From CAVZVZ01 sp963778895 (lineage in GTDB: Bacteria; Actinomycetota; Acidimicrobiia; Acidimicrobiales; Acidimicrobilacustridaceae): a DNA stretch of 64,000 bases. Of the stretch, positions 53,315 through 62,012 are shown piece by piece. Made by a program: the position numbers and the translations under genes. Each line of letters starts with the position of its first letter. The first letter of the stretch is position 1. The notes below the pieces were generated by a model that was given only the letters and a program-made list of their open reading frames with translations, was not told where the DNA came from and searched no databases. Where the stretch lies: the NCBI GenBank assembly GCA_963778895.1, contig CAVZVZ010000005.1, forward strand, positions 1,364,001 to 1,428,000, in the 5' to 3' direction.

Positions 53315-54079
53315 TCAGGCGAACGTCAGGGGGAAGTGCTCGAAGAGGAATCCGTAGGGCACCTGGATCCAGAGCACGAGGTCACAGGGATGGCTGCTGT
53401 CGCACCTGACCGTCGCGCCCGTGTCTCGATCGGTCGTGAAGCTGTCGCTCCCTGTGCCGGCTCGGAAGGTCATGTCGACGGCTTCGTAAGGGGGCGTGCC
53501 GGCAACCTGGATGTGTGCGTCGGACGACGACGACAACGGGTCGACGGCGCACAAACCGCTCACCGTCGGGAAGTAGTCGTACATGTTCTTGATGGGGGCG
53601 TCCTTGACACAGACGCGGGCGTCGAAACCGTAGATCTTGGAACCAGACCCCGGCGTGGGCGTCACGCGGATGGTGATGGGGTCGCCGTCGTGCAAGTTCT
53701 GCGTCGAGGACATACTGACCTGCACCTGCGGCGTCGGCGGGATCGTGTCACCGTTCTTCTGGGCAGTGTCGGGCTCGGTGTAGGCGTATTCGACGGGCGT
53801 CGCCGGTTCGACGACGTCGAGCGCGCCGGCACCACTCGCGCTCCCGTCGCCCAGACCGCCACCATTCGGCGTCTGCACGATGCCATTCGGCGCACCGAGG
53901 TCGGTGGATCCTGGCGACGCGGTGGTCGAGCTCGATGCCGCGGCGTCGCTCGCCGGGGATGAGGCCGAAGCGGCAGTGTCGTCGTGGTTGGTCCGGCCGG
54001 CCACCACCAGACCCACCGCGAAGGCGAGCACGACCACGGCGGCGACGGCGACGAGTTGCTTCCATGACATTCGCTTCAT
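53315..54079 (-). CDS. Membrane-anchored CxxHPC-domain protein
   Basis: 254 aa. N-terminal membrane anchor 'LVAVAAVVVLAFAVGLVVAG' without a clear cleavage site, a Ser/Ala/Thr-rich stalk of about 80 residues, then the cluster domain: 'NLHDGDPITIRVTPTPGSGS', 'FDARVCVKDAPIKNMYDYFP', 'CDSSHPCDLVLWIQVPYGF'. It ends with the domain. A minimal membrane-tethered version of the module found in the four neighbouring proteins. Stand-alone gene between a terminator (54222) and the 53.2 kb array. Confidence 0.75.
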   Translation of the reverse strand: MKRMSWKQLVAVAAVVVLAFAVGLVVAGRTNHDDTAASASSPASDAAASSSTTASPGSTDLGAPNGIVQTPNGGGLGDGSASGAGALDVVEPATPVEYAYTEPDTAQKNGDTIPPTPQVQVSMSSTQNLHDGDPITIRVTPTPGSGSKIYGFDARVCVKDAPIKNMYDYFPTVSGLCAVDPLSSSSDAHIQVAGTPPYEAVDMTFRAGTGSDSFTTDRDTGATVRCDSSHPCDLVLWIQVPYGFLFEHFPLTFA

Positions 54080-54221
54080 TGCTGTCCTCCAAGCGGCCGG
54101 ATGCGAGGCTACGTAGGCCGAGGTCTCGCTCGCCCCCGGCCGACGCCTTCTTCACCAGAGTTCGTCTCTCGTTCACCGTCGCGACGCGCAGCGGCTACCT
54201 CGATGACGCACAAGCGACCGA

Positions 54222-54246
54222 CGGCCCGCTCGAAACGAGCGGGCCG
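54222..54246. terminator. 11-bp hairpin between cluster genes
   Basis: CGGCCCGCTCG (54222-54232), loop AAA, CGAGCGGGCCG (54236-54246), 33 nt after the stop at 54279. No U-tract. On the plus strand nearby, GTTCGTCTCTC and GTTCACCGTCG (54160-54181) form two 11-mers in inverse orientation, a weak regulatory candidate for the 54079 gene. Confidence 0.55.
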
Positions 54247-54278
54247 CCGATCGTCTTGTTGCAACGTGTCCGCGTGCC

Positions 54279-55502
54279 CTACGGCACGCTGATCTTGAAG
54301 CTGCTGTCGAGAGCGGGACCGAGGAGCGAGGTGCCATCGGTGCCGAAGACCCCGGCCGAGATCGAGCCCGTGCCGGCGATGCAGTTGGCCAGCAACGTCT
54401 GCGAGCCGGCTCCGGGGACTATGAGACCCGAACCGTTGATGCTCGACTGCGGTTGCGGTGCCGTCTTGTCCTTGCTCGTCGGCTGGACCAGCATCGAACC
54501 CGAGACATCACCTCCGACTCCGACACCCTTCGTCACCAAACCATTGGAGACATCGAGGCGGTCGTCCGAACCGTACTTGACACGGACATATGCGCTGCTG
54601 GTCACCGGCTTCAGGTTCGCACCGAGGGCGGTGTATCCGACGCTCACCTTGCCCGACATGGGCTCGTTGGCGTTGATGGCTGATGTCTTGCAGCTGTTCG
54701 AGCCCGAGAACTTGGCGGTGAACTTCGTGATCGGTCCCACCGAAGCGGCCTGGGACCCGGTGCACGAACCGAAGTTCGTAGCCTTGAAACCCTCGGATGC
54801 AGTCTGGCCCGTGTTGTTGAGCGAAGGCTTGACCGAAGTCGTGCCGGCCAGGTTGCTGCAGTCCAACAGCACCAACCCCGTCGAGGTGGGTGCGGCGAAG
54901 TTCAGCAGGTAGCTCTCGAAGTTCGTCGATCCCGCGCCCGAGGAAACGCTCGTGTACACCACGAGTCGGCACGGATGGGTGCTGTCACACGTGAACCCGG
55001 GAAGCGTGCTGCCGTCGAAGCCCGAGATCGTGTCCGGTGCGGTACCGATGCCGACCTTGAACGTCACCGACGCCGTCGAAGTGCCAGGAGCGAGCGCTCC
55101 CGAGTCCTTGAAGGCATCGCCGGCGCCGAGTGGCACCGAGGTGCACTTGTTGGTCGTGAACGGATCGAAATCGGAGATGTTGTTGACGTTCGCTGATGCG
55201 GTGCACTGACGAACGCGCACACGTGCGAATGCCGAGCTGCTCGCCGCGCCGTTGACGTTGACGGTGAAGCTCTGACCATCGGTGACGTTCGTGATCGTCG
55301 GGCCGTGAAGACCCGGCGCGACACCGCTTTGAACGTACGCAGTTGTTGCGCCAGAGGTGACGCTCAGGCCGAACGCGCCCGTGCCAGGCGGATAGAGCGT
55401 GTCGGCCGAGGCCGACGTGGCAAACACGGTTGCGAGCAGGACGGCTGCGAAGGCGAGCAGTCCCAGCGCTCGTGGCCGCCCGAGGGTGGTGAGTCTGGAC
55501 AA
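54279..55502 (-). CDS. Secreted CxxHPC-domain protein with C-terminal beta domain
   Basis: 407 aa. Signal peptide, then 'SASADTLYPPGTGAFGLSV'. Domain 1 contains 'HGPTITNVTDGQSFTVNVNG', 'NNISDFDPFTTNKCTSVPL', 'CDSTHPCRLVVYTSV'. The C-terminal half ('LLDCSNLAGTTSVKPSLN', 'KFSGSNSCKTSAINANEPM') is a Cys-containing beta-rich domain of no known family, ending '..LDSSFKISVP'. Intact. Downstream of a terminator, so presumably with its own promoter in 55503-55565. Confidence 0.78.
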   Translation of the reverse strand: MSRLTTLGRPRALGLLAFAAVLLATVFATSASADTLYPPGTGAFGLSVTSGATTAYVQSGVAPGLHGPTITNVTDGQSFTVNVNGAASSSAFARVRVRQCTASANVNNISDFDPFTTNKCTSVPLGAGDAFKDSGALAPGTSTASVTFKVGIGTAPDTISGFDGSTLPGFTCDSTHPCRLVVYTSVSSGAGSTNFESYLLNFAAPTSTGLVLLDCSNLAGTTSVKPSLNNTGQTASEGFKATNFGSCTGSQAASVGPITKFTAKFSGSNSCKTSAINANEPMSGKVSVGYTALGANLKPVTSSAYVRVKYGSDDRLDVSNGLVTKGVGVGGDVSGSMLVQPTSKDKTAPQPQSSINGSGLIVPGAGSQTLLANCIAGTGSISAGVFGTDGTSLLGPALDSSFKISVP

Positions 55503-55565
55503 GTTGGATCTCCCCTATTTGGTGCGGATGTCTGACGTCATGGACGACGCCTCGGCTAACGGGCT

Positions 55566-55592
55566 GCGGGGGTCGCCCTCGGCGACCCCCGC
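55566..55592 (-). terminator. 12-bp hairpin terminator
   Basis: GCGGGGGTCGCC (55566-55577), loop CTC, GGCGACCCCCGC (55581-55592): a perfect 12-bp stem 54 nt after the stop of the 55.6-57.1 kb binding protein. Lacks a U-tract, as many actinobacterial terminators do. Confidence 0.6.
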
Positions 55593-55645
55593 ATCAACCC
55601 ATGTTGGGCGTGGGCGGACAGGTCCGTCAGCGCCCGTCGGTTTCG

Positions 55646-57127
55646 CTAGGACGGAATCCACTCGCGGCAGTTCGCACCGGCCAAGTTGTGGCTCGGATTC
55701 ACGAGTGACCCGTTGGTGCTCGGCAGCGGTGCGAACCCGAAGGCGAGGATGTCGCTGAAGTTCGCGTTGCTGCACAGCTGCGACTTGGCGCCGGCGCCGA
55801 CGTTGTCGAACGCCACCAGATCCCGTGCTTCCTGCCTCGCGGGTAGCGGGGTGAGCTGGTCCGTGATGTTCCACAGGTAGCGGACACCTGGATACGGCGT
55901 ACTGGCGTCGTTCAGGAGCACGAAGTTCTCCGTGATCGGGCCACGGGGATTCGCGACCGTGGGCGAGTTCGGCTGGAACAGACCACCCGAGGCGTTCCAA
56001 CCCACCGGGTTCACGCCGAGGTCGGTCAGCACCATCGAGCCGGACCCTGTGGCCGTCGCCGCCTGCGACAGCGTCGCCGTGAGGCCGTTGGCTGCCACGG
56101 AGACGACGGTGGTGTTCGCCGCGATCCCCGGTCCGGTGATGGCGGCACCTGTGTCGAGCCCGAAGAACGTCCCGACAGCGGGACCGGTGATCGTCGCGGA
56201 CGCGTTCGTGGTCGAAACAGTCGGCTCCGTCCGGACGCCGATCATGTTGCCCTCACGAGTCCCGTTGCGGTGGTCGAGCGTCGGGTTGATCGAGAGGTTG
56301 GCCTGGAAGGCCCATTGACCAGCGGAGTACGGCAGGATGGCTTTTTGATAGCCGGCAAGGTCGACCATGTCGCCATGGTTCTCCTCGAGCGGCAGACCAC
56401 CGTTGTCGAGCTGCGTATCGATCACCGCTGGGCAACCAGCACCGCTGAAGCTGTGCGGGTCGAAGTTCAACACCGATGGGCCGACGAAGAACTTGTACGT
56501 GCCCGAACCGGTTTGGGGGGTGTACCGCTGGATCGGTCCTGCGCCACCGCCGACCTGGCTCCAATCGGTGAAGGTGCAGTTATAGATCGACTTCAGTTGG
56601 GCAAGCGTCAGGTTCGCCGGAGCCTGCAAGCTGGGGCTGGCCCAACCGACCGCGTCTAGCGCATACGCGTAGTAGCGCATGTTCGTCGAGTCCTTGCCGC
56701 TACCAGCACCGACTGCACGTGGAGCGTTCGAGGAACGGGCAATGTCGTAGCAGCCGTTCGCGCCTGCCCCGGCCGTCTCCATGGTCTTCAACGCGTCGGC
56801 GCCTGCACCCGAGCCATTCGGGGCCAGGATGTCCGGCGGCACGAGGCCGGGGTCGCTGGTGTAGGTCTTGCTCGCGCAATCGGCGTCCCCTGGGATCGTC
56901 TGAGTGCCACCCGGGTTCGGCAGGATGAGGGCGTGCAGGTTGTAGTTGTTCCCGGTGCCGTTCAGGATCACATCCATGAAGTCCTGAGTGGTGTCCGAGC
57001 CGGTCGCGGTGATGACTCTGGTCGGTCCGGCGTGGGCGGCGTGGGGCGTGGCAGCGAGGAAGGCCGCGGCTGCGACTCCCAAGGTGGCCAAGCCCGCCAT
57101 ACCCCGTCGTAACAGGGATCGTTTCAC
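55646..57127 (-). CDS. Secreted PstS-like binding protein with inserted beta domain
   Basis: 493 aa. Signal 'LATLGVAAAAFLAATPHAAH' (no lipobox). The PBP_like fold is visible in 'TRVITATGSDTTQDFMDVIL', 'YDIARSSNAPRAVGAGSGKD', 'LTLAQLKSIYNCTFTDWSQV', 'GSGTYKFFVGPSVLNFDP' and C-terminal 'DLVAFDNVGAGAKSQLCSNA'. A 60-residue insertion, 'SATITGPAVGTFFGLDTGA'-like, interrupts the second lobe. No membrane anchor, so it may be released or held by partners. Ligand presumably phosphate or an organophosphate. Own PHO-box-like array upstream. Confidence 0.8.
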   Translation of the reverse strand: MKRSLLRRGMAGLATLGVAAAAFLAATPHAAHAGPTRVITATGSDTTQDFMDVILNGTGNNYNLHALILPNPGGTQTIPGDADCASKTYTSDPGLVPPDILAPNGSGAGADALKTMETAGAGANGCYDIARSSNAPRAVGAGSGKDSTNMRYYAYALDAVGWASPSLQAPANLTLAQLKSIYNCTFTDWSQVGGGAGPIQRYTPQTGSGTYKFFVGPSVLNFDPHSFSGAGCPAVIDTQLDNGGLPLEENHGDMVDLAGYQKAILPYSAGQWAFQANLSINPTLDHRNGTREGNMIGVRTEPTVSTTNASATITGPAVGTFFGLDTGAAITGPGIAANTTVVSVAANGLTATLSQAATATGSGSMVLTDLGVNPVGWNASGGLFQPNSPTVANPRGPITENFVLLNDASTPYPGVRYLWNITDQLTPLPARQEARDLVAFDNVGAGAKSQLCSNANFSDILAFGFAPLPSTNGSLVNPSHNLAGANCREWIPS

Positions 57128-57213
57128 TGTGACAGTGTCCTTTCAGCGGAAGGCAAGACGAATACCAAGCGCGTTGCCGGCTCGTGCCGACTCGCGTCGG
57201 TCACGCTCGCATG

Positions 57214-57257
57214 CGCAGGTGAACCGGATAGGTGTCTCGGGCGAACTCACGGTGAAG
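57214..57257 (-). promoter_or_regulatory. PHO-box-like 11-bp repeat array before the binding protein
   Basis: Minus-strand 11-mers CTTCACCGTGA, GTTCGCCCGAG, ACACCTATCCG, GTTCACCTGCG run from 57257 to 57214. Three of four units carry the (G/C)TTC(A/G)CC core. The array lies 87-130 nt upstream of the ATG at 57127, in the 154-nt gap after pstS. Confidence 0.65.
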
Positions 57258-57281
57258 GTCTCGTCGCTCGCCGGCAAACCA

Positions 57282-58823
57282 TCAGCCGGTTGGGGGTGGC
57301 GGACGGCCCGCGGAGACCGCCTTGGCCCGCCGACGCCTTCGGCCGAAGGCGAACGGTGGCACGATCACCACCGCGAGCAAGAGCAACAACGGGAGCCCCA
57401 CACCCACGGCGCTGCTCGCTCGCTCATACGCGACCGGCGCGGGCTTGCGCCATTTGCCGCTCCCCCCGCCCGCCGACACCGTTGCGTCGGCCTGCCCCGC
57501 GGCTCCCGTCGACGACGCTAGCTCGCTACCACCCGACGCGCTCGCCGACGCCGCCGACGACGACGACGACGACGCATCGGTACCTCCGGCCAGCGAATCT
57601 ATGCCGGCTAAGGGATCTGGGGGACCGCCTCCACCGATGTTTCCGGCGAACCGAGGATTGGCACAGTTGTCTATCGTGAGCTGCTCGGCGGGTGCCCCTC
57701 TCATCCGGCCGATCGAGTTGGCGATCTCCTGTGAGAGATTCGCCGGCAACGGCGAGTAGCCGATGTCGGCCATGTGGACCTGGCCGTCGCACGCGATGTA
57801 GCGCAGCCACTGCGCGAGAGTTTCGTCGATGCCGGAATTCGAGTAGTCGCCCTTGCACGTGGGCCGATCACCGGCAGGTGCGCATTGCGTGACGATGTAG
57901 CTGTATGCCGAGATCGGATAGGCGCCATCGTTGGCTGACGTGTAGACCCCGGTGAGGTCCTGACTGAGGTCGGCACGGAGCTTGGCCGACTCGAGAGCCG
58001 CCGAGATGTTCGGTGCGTAGGGTTGCACCCACTGCCCCGCACCGTTGTCGACCCAGGCCGCCGGGGCGCCGTAGGTCTTGGCGTAGCCGAATTCGTCGTA
58101 GCCGATGCTCCACTTGCCATTGGCGCCGGCGATGTACTGCGCGATCTGGTCGGAGCCCTGGAAGGCCTGGGTCTTGGGCGCGAAGTTGGGCGAGCTGTCG
58201 AGCTGGATGATCCGCACATTGGTTGGGAACTGGTGCGCCGCGGCCCAAGGCTGGAAGATGTCCGGCGCGATGTTGGCCACGAAGTCGTAGAACAACGCGG
58301 TCGTGCCCGACTGCCCGGCGCGATAAACGACGGTGATCGGCTGATCGGGCAGTTGCAGGCCCTTGTTATCCGCAGTGATGGCCGCGTCGGACCACCGGCT
58401 GATGTCGCCCGTGAAAATGCGGGCGATCGTGCGGCGGGACAGGTGGAGGTAATCGATCTTGCGGCCGGCGGCGTCCTCGGCGTTGTACATGATCGCGACC
58501 GCCCCCGCGACATCGGGTACATATTGGTAGCCCCTCTGGGGATCGCTGCCGGCCTGCAGGGCGGAGAACTCGGCCTCCGTGCCGGCGAAATCGATCAGGT
58601 TCTGAGCGAACCCCGTGAGACCCTGAGGCGAACCCGTAGGGGTGTAGTTCACGCCCAGGCCGTTGGTCTGTGCATCTGCTACCCACTGCTGCATGGCCAG
58701 CGCGACATACGTCGAGCCCGAGCCGTTGATGTTGGCCGATGCATCGGCACGAGTGGGCGGTAGAAGCATCGAGCACAACCCCGCAACGAGCAACACGACG
58801 AGAACTCGAATCGGTCGCCTCAT
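57282..58823 (-). CDS. pstS: Phosphate-binding protein PstS, C-terminally membrane-anchored
   Basis: 513 aa from ATG 58823, overlapping pstB by 4 nt. Signal 'VLVVLLVAGLCSMLLPP'; phosphate-site motifs 'NINGSGSTYVALAMQQWVAD', 'YTPTGSPQGLTGF', 'DFAGTEAEFS' and 'VVYRAGQSGTTALFYDFV'. After residue about 400 a Ser/Ala/Gly-rich linker leads to a membrane helix 'GVGLPLLLLLAVVIVPPF' and 'GRRRRRAK', so the protein is held by a C-terminal anchor, unlike the lipoprotein PstS of most Gram-positives. Captures phosphate for PstCAB. Confidence 0.88.
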   Translation of the reverse strand: MRRPIRVLVVLLVAGLCSMLLPPTRADASANINGSGSTYVALAMQQWVADAQTNGLGVNYTPTGSPQGLTGFAQNLIDFAGTEAEFSALQAGSDPQRGYQYVPDVAGAVAIMYNAEDAAGRKIDYLHLSRRTIARIFTGDISRWSDAAITADNKGLQLPDQPITVVYRAGQSGTTALFYDFVANIAPDIFQPWAAAHQFPTNVRIIQLDSSPNFAPKTQAFQGSDQIAQYIAGANGKWSIGYDEFGYAKTYGAPAAWVDNGAGQWVQPYAPNISAALESAKLRADLSQDLTGVYTSANDGAYPISAYSYIVTQCAPAGDRPTCKGDYSNSGIDETLAQWLRYIACDGQVHMADIGYSPLPANLSQEIANSIGRMRGAPAEQLTIDNCANPRFAGNIGGGGPPDPLAGIDSLAGGTDASSSSSSAASASASGGSELASSTGAAGQADATVSAGGGSGKWRKPAPVAYERASSAVGVGLPLLLLLAVVIVPPFAFGRRRRRAKAVSAGRPPPPTG

Positions 58824-59677
58824 CCGAATCGGCCCTCGACGTAGTCGAGCGTCCGCTGATCGTTCGGGGTCGAGAAGATCTTTGTCGTCGGACCTTGCTC
58901 GACGACATAGCCCGGCTCGTTCTCGGCCGCGAGGAAGAACGCTGTGTAATCCGACACCCGATGCGCCTGTTGCATGTTGTGGGTGACGATCACGACCGTG
59001 ACCTGATTCCGAAGTTCGGCGATGGTGTCCTCGATGCGTCGAGTCGAGGTGGGGTCGAGCGCCGAGCACGGCTCGTCCATGAGCACCACATTCGGTTGCA
59101 CGGCCAACGATCGGGCGATGCACAATCGTTGCTGCTGGCCGCCTGAAAGCGCTCCGCCCGGCTTCTCGAGACGATCTCGGACCTCCCGCCAAAGCCCGGC
59201 GCGCTCGAGCGATTCCTCGACCAGCGCGTCTCGATCGTCAACCTTGATGCGAGCCAGCTTGAGTCCGGAGAGCACGTTCTCGCGAATCGTCATGGCGGGA
59301 AAAGGGTTCGGTTTCTGGAAGACCATGCCGACACGCAGGCGGATCTCCTGGGCGCGGCGGCCGGTGTCGTAGATGTCGGCACCGTCGAGAAGGATCTGGC
59401 CGTCAAGCGCGGCGCCAGGAACCAGTTCGTGCATCCGGTTGAGAAGCCGGAGGAAGGTCGATTTGCCGCAGCCGGAAGGCCCGATCAACGCGGTGACCTG
59501 TCCGGCTCGCATGAGCAGGTCGACGCCTTCGAGCACGAGGTGGTCGCCGAACCAAGCACACGCATCGCGCGCCTCGAGCGTCGCCGCGCCAGGCGGAGGT
59601 CCACCGACGAGCGTCGCGCGACGCGCGACCGGCGGCTGGTCGCGTGGAGCCTGCGGAGGCGAGATCAGATCACTCAC
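58820..59677 (-). CDS. pstB: Phosphate ABC transporter ATPase PstB
   Basis: 285 aa, GTG 59677 overlapping pstA (GTGA). Walker A 'ALIGPSGCGKSTFLRLLNRM', signature 'GGALSGGQQQRLCIARSLA', Walker B 'VVLMDEPCSALDP', switch His in 'VTVVIVTHNMQQAHRVSD', plus the PstB hallmark 'VGMVFQKPNPFPAMTIRENV'. Drives phosphate import. No phoU follows; the next gene is pstS. Confidence 0.96.
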   Translation of the reverse strand: MSDLISPPQAPRDQPPVARRATLVGGPPPGAATLEARDACAWFGDHLVLEGVDLLMRAGQVTALIGPSGCGKSTFLRLLNRMHELVPGAALDGQILLDGADIYDTGRRAQEIRLRVGMVFQKPNPFPAMTIRENVLSGLKLARIKVDDRDALVEESLERAGLWREVRDRLEKPGGALSGGQQQRLCIARSLAVQPNVVLMDEPCSALDPTSTRRIEDTIAELRNQVTVVIVTHNMQQAHRVSDYTAFFLAAENEPGYVVEQGPTTKIFSTPNDQRTLDYVEGRFG

Positions 59678-60879
59678 GAAGTCACTCCTGACGGGTTTTC
59701 CTGTGCCATTCGGCCCGCTCGGGCACCTCGTCGTTTGCTGCGGTCGCGGCCGATGAAGCGAGCAACGGCGAACAGGGCGAGCACGATCAACATGAGCACC
59801 AGCGCGCCCGCGAACCCGCGCGCGATGGCCGATGCGTCCGGTTTCCGGATGTTTCGATAGACGAACAGTGGCAGGCTCTCCTGTGCGCCACCGAACGGGT
59901 TCGCGTTCATGAGGTCGTAGCCGAACGCCGTGAAGAGCAACGGTGCGGTCTCACCAACGGCTCGGGCGATACCCAACACCACGGCGGTGGTCATACCGGT
60001 ACGGGCCGTCGGGAACACAACGGACCACACGGTGCGAGCACGCGATGCACCCATGGCGAGACTGGCCTCCCGCAACCCATCGGGAACGAGGCGCAGAACG
60101 ACCTCGATGGTCCGGGTGATGGTCGGCAACATGACGATCGCCAGCGCCAGGCTGGCCATGAAGCCGTTGTAGCCGAACAATGGATTGCCGCTGCCGGCAT
60201 ACGGAAGGATCAATACCGCGAAGATGAAGAGACCGGCCACGATCGAGGGCAGGCCGCTCATCGCATCGACGAAGATGCGGACAGGCCGGCGCCATTTGCT
60301 ACGCGACTCGTTCAGGAACACGGCGGCAGCGATGCCGAGCGGCAACGACCAGACGAGCGCCAGGCCCACTTGGATGATTGTGCCGACGATGGCGTGTGAC
60401 CCACCCCCGGCCGTCGCAGGCAGGATCGGGGTGACTCCGGCCTGATCCCGGAAGAAGAAGGTGATCCGAAGTGCCTTCAAGCCCTCGACGATGATGTAGC
60501 CCACCAGGAGTACCAGCGGTACGAGCACGACGAAAGCGCCCGATACGACGATGACCGTTGCGATCCGGTCCTTGGCGACCGCCCAGCTCAGTCGTTCGTT
60601 GGTCACCGCCCCGAAGATCACGAGGAAGGCCAGGTACCAACACACGAGGAAGCCGAATCCACCCGCTCCCGGGACGATCCGGGCGAAGATGAGCCAGTTC
60701 AGGCACAAGGCGCTGATGGCCGAACCGGCAAGCGTCCAAATGTCCTCGACCGTGTAGCCCCGCGGCCGACGACCGCGACGCGAGTTCGTCGGCCGGGGCC
60801 GTGAGGGGGGCCCACCCCCTTCGGTACCCTTCCACTCCGCCCGCGCCGCGTCGCCGACGATGACGTCCGTCAGGCTCAC
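59674..60879 (-). CDS. pstA: Phosphate ABC transporter permease PstA
   Basis: 401 aa from GTG 60879, overlapping the pstC stop (GTGA). A long N-terminal cytoplasmic part and extra membrane helices ('WTLAGSAISALCLNWLIFA') precede the permease core: 'VGTIIQVGLALVWSLPLGIA', 'SGLPSIVAGLFIFA' and the EAA-type loop 'REASLAMGASRARTVWSVVF', 'GIARAVGETAPLLFTAFG'. About 100 residues longer than typical PstA. Intact. Confidence 0.93.
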   Translation of the reverse strand: MSLTDVIVGDAARAEWKGTEGGGPPSRPRPTNSRRGRRPRGYTVEDIWTLAGSAISALCLNWLIFARIVPGAGGFGFLVCWYLAFLVIFGAVTNERLSWAVAKDRIATVIVVSGAFVVLVPLVLLVGYIIVEGLKALRITFFFRDQAGVTPILPATAGGGSHAIVGTIIQVGLALVWSLPLGIAAAVFLNESRSKWRRPVRIFVDAMSGLPSIVAGLFIFAVLILPYAGSGNPLFGYNGFMASLALAIVMLPTITRTIEVVLRLVPDGLREASLAMGASRARTVWSVVFPTARTGMTTAVVLGIARAVGETAPLLFTAFGYDLMNANPFGGAQESLPLFVYRNIRKPDASAIARGFAGALVLMLIVLALFAVARFIGRDRSKRRGARAGRMAQENPSGVTS

Positions 60880-61866
60880 AACTCGACCCCGACGCCCGAA
60901 CGACTGCGAGAGACGACGACAGAAGCGATCATGTTCGTGCTGAGCGTGATGATGAAGAGCACGAGACCCGCGGCCATCAGGCCTGACGCGGTGAAAGCAT
61001 CCGCTCCAGCCCGATTCGCGATGAAGCTCGCGATCGTCGCGCCGCCGTTCTGCAGGATCTGGACCGACGTGCTCGGCACACCCGGCAAGATGATCGCCAC
61101 GGCAATGGTCTCGCCCAGCGCACGGCCGAGGCCGAGCATGGAGCCGCCGATGATGCCCCCCCGACCGTACGGTAAGACGACAGCGCGGATCATCCCCCAG
61201 CGCGTTCCGCCGAGCGCAAGTGCGGCTTCCTTCTCGCCCGGCGGCGTCTGCGCGAACACCTCGCGGACGATCGACGTGACGATCGGTAGGACCATCAGCG
61301 ATACGACGATGCCGGCGATGAAGATCGAGCCCGTGAAGTTCGCGCCCTCGTCGGTCTTGAAGAAGGGGATCCACCCGAAACGGTCCGTCAACCACTTGGA
61401 GATCGGGATGATCTTGTCGGTCAGGTAGAGGAAGCCCCAGATCCCGAACAGCAGGCTCGGCACTGCGGCGAGCAGGTCGACAATGCCGGTGAGCCACTTT
61501 CGTGTCCGCGCACTCGAGTACTCAGTGATGAACAGCGCGCACAACACTCCGAAGGGCACGGCGATCACGATGGCGACGGAACCCACGAGGATCGTGCCGA
61601 CCAGTAGGCCTCAGCGCGCCGATCCGCGGTGGGTCGACGTCCGTCCGCCACTCGGTGCGTGTCAAGAACTGCCAAGGCCCCGTGACCTCCAACGAATTCC
61701 GGCTCTGCACGAGCAAGAAGACGCCGACCAGCGTCAATATCACCAACACCGACAACCCGGCGATGAACGTGACCCTATTGAAGCGGCGGTCGGCCTTACT
61801 CGGTTCGTCGTGTACTAGCCGGGGGGTGCGCTGCTTCGGTCCGCCGCCCTCCCCGGGCGAGATCAC
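60876..61866 (-). CDS. pstC: Phosphate ABC transporter permease PstC (one frameshift)
   Basis: About 330 aa when joined. 'VTFIAGLSVLVILTLVGVFL' and 'LTRTEWRTDVDPPRIG' at the N-terminus, then in the next frame 'SVAIVIAVPFGVLCALFITE', 'LLAAVPSLLFGIWGFLYL', the EAA loop 'EKEAALALGGTRWGMIRAVV' and 'GLGRALGETIAVAIILPG'. The break is at 61611; removing one A gives 'IGALGLLVGTILVGSVAIV'. Start GTG 61866 or TTG 61887. First gene of the pst operon. Confidence 0.92.
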
Positions 61867-62012
61867 ATACAACCCTGTGCTCGCCAAGGTTTCCGCTCTC
61901 CGTTCGGGTCGACGTGGTCGTGTCTGGACGCGCGAAGAGCAACGGCCTCGAGAGACCGATAGTCGAAAGCCATATCGCGTCGCGGCTCATTCACTCAGGT
62001 TTGGCCCGGCCC

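Noticed and set aside
49044..55502. LPXTG-type sorting signals on the surface proteins next to the sortase-like gene
   Set aside because: None of the C-termini has an LPxTG-like motif followed by a hydrophobic stretch and basic tail; two of the proteins end in plain domains.
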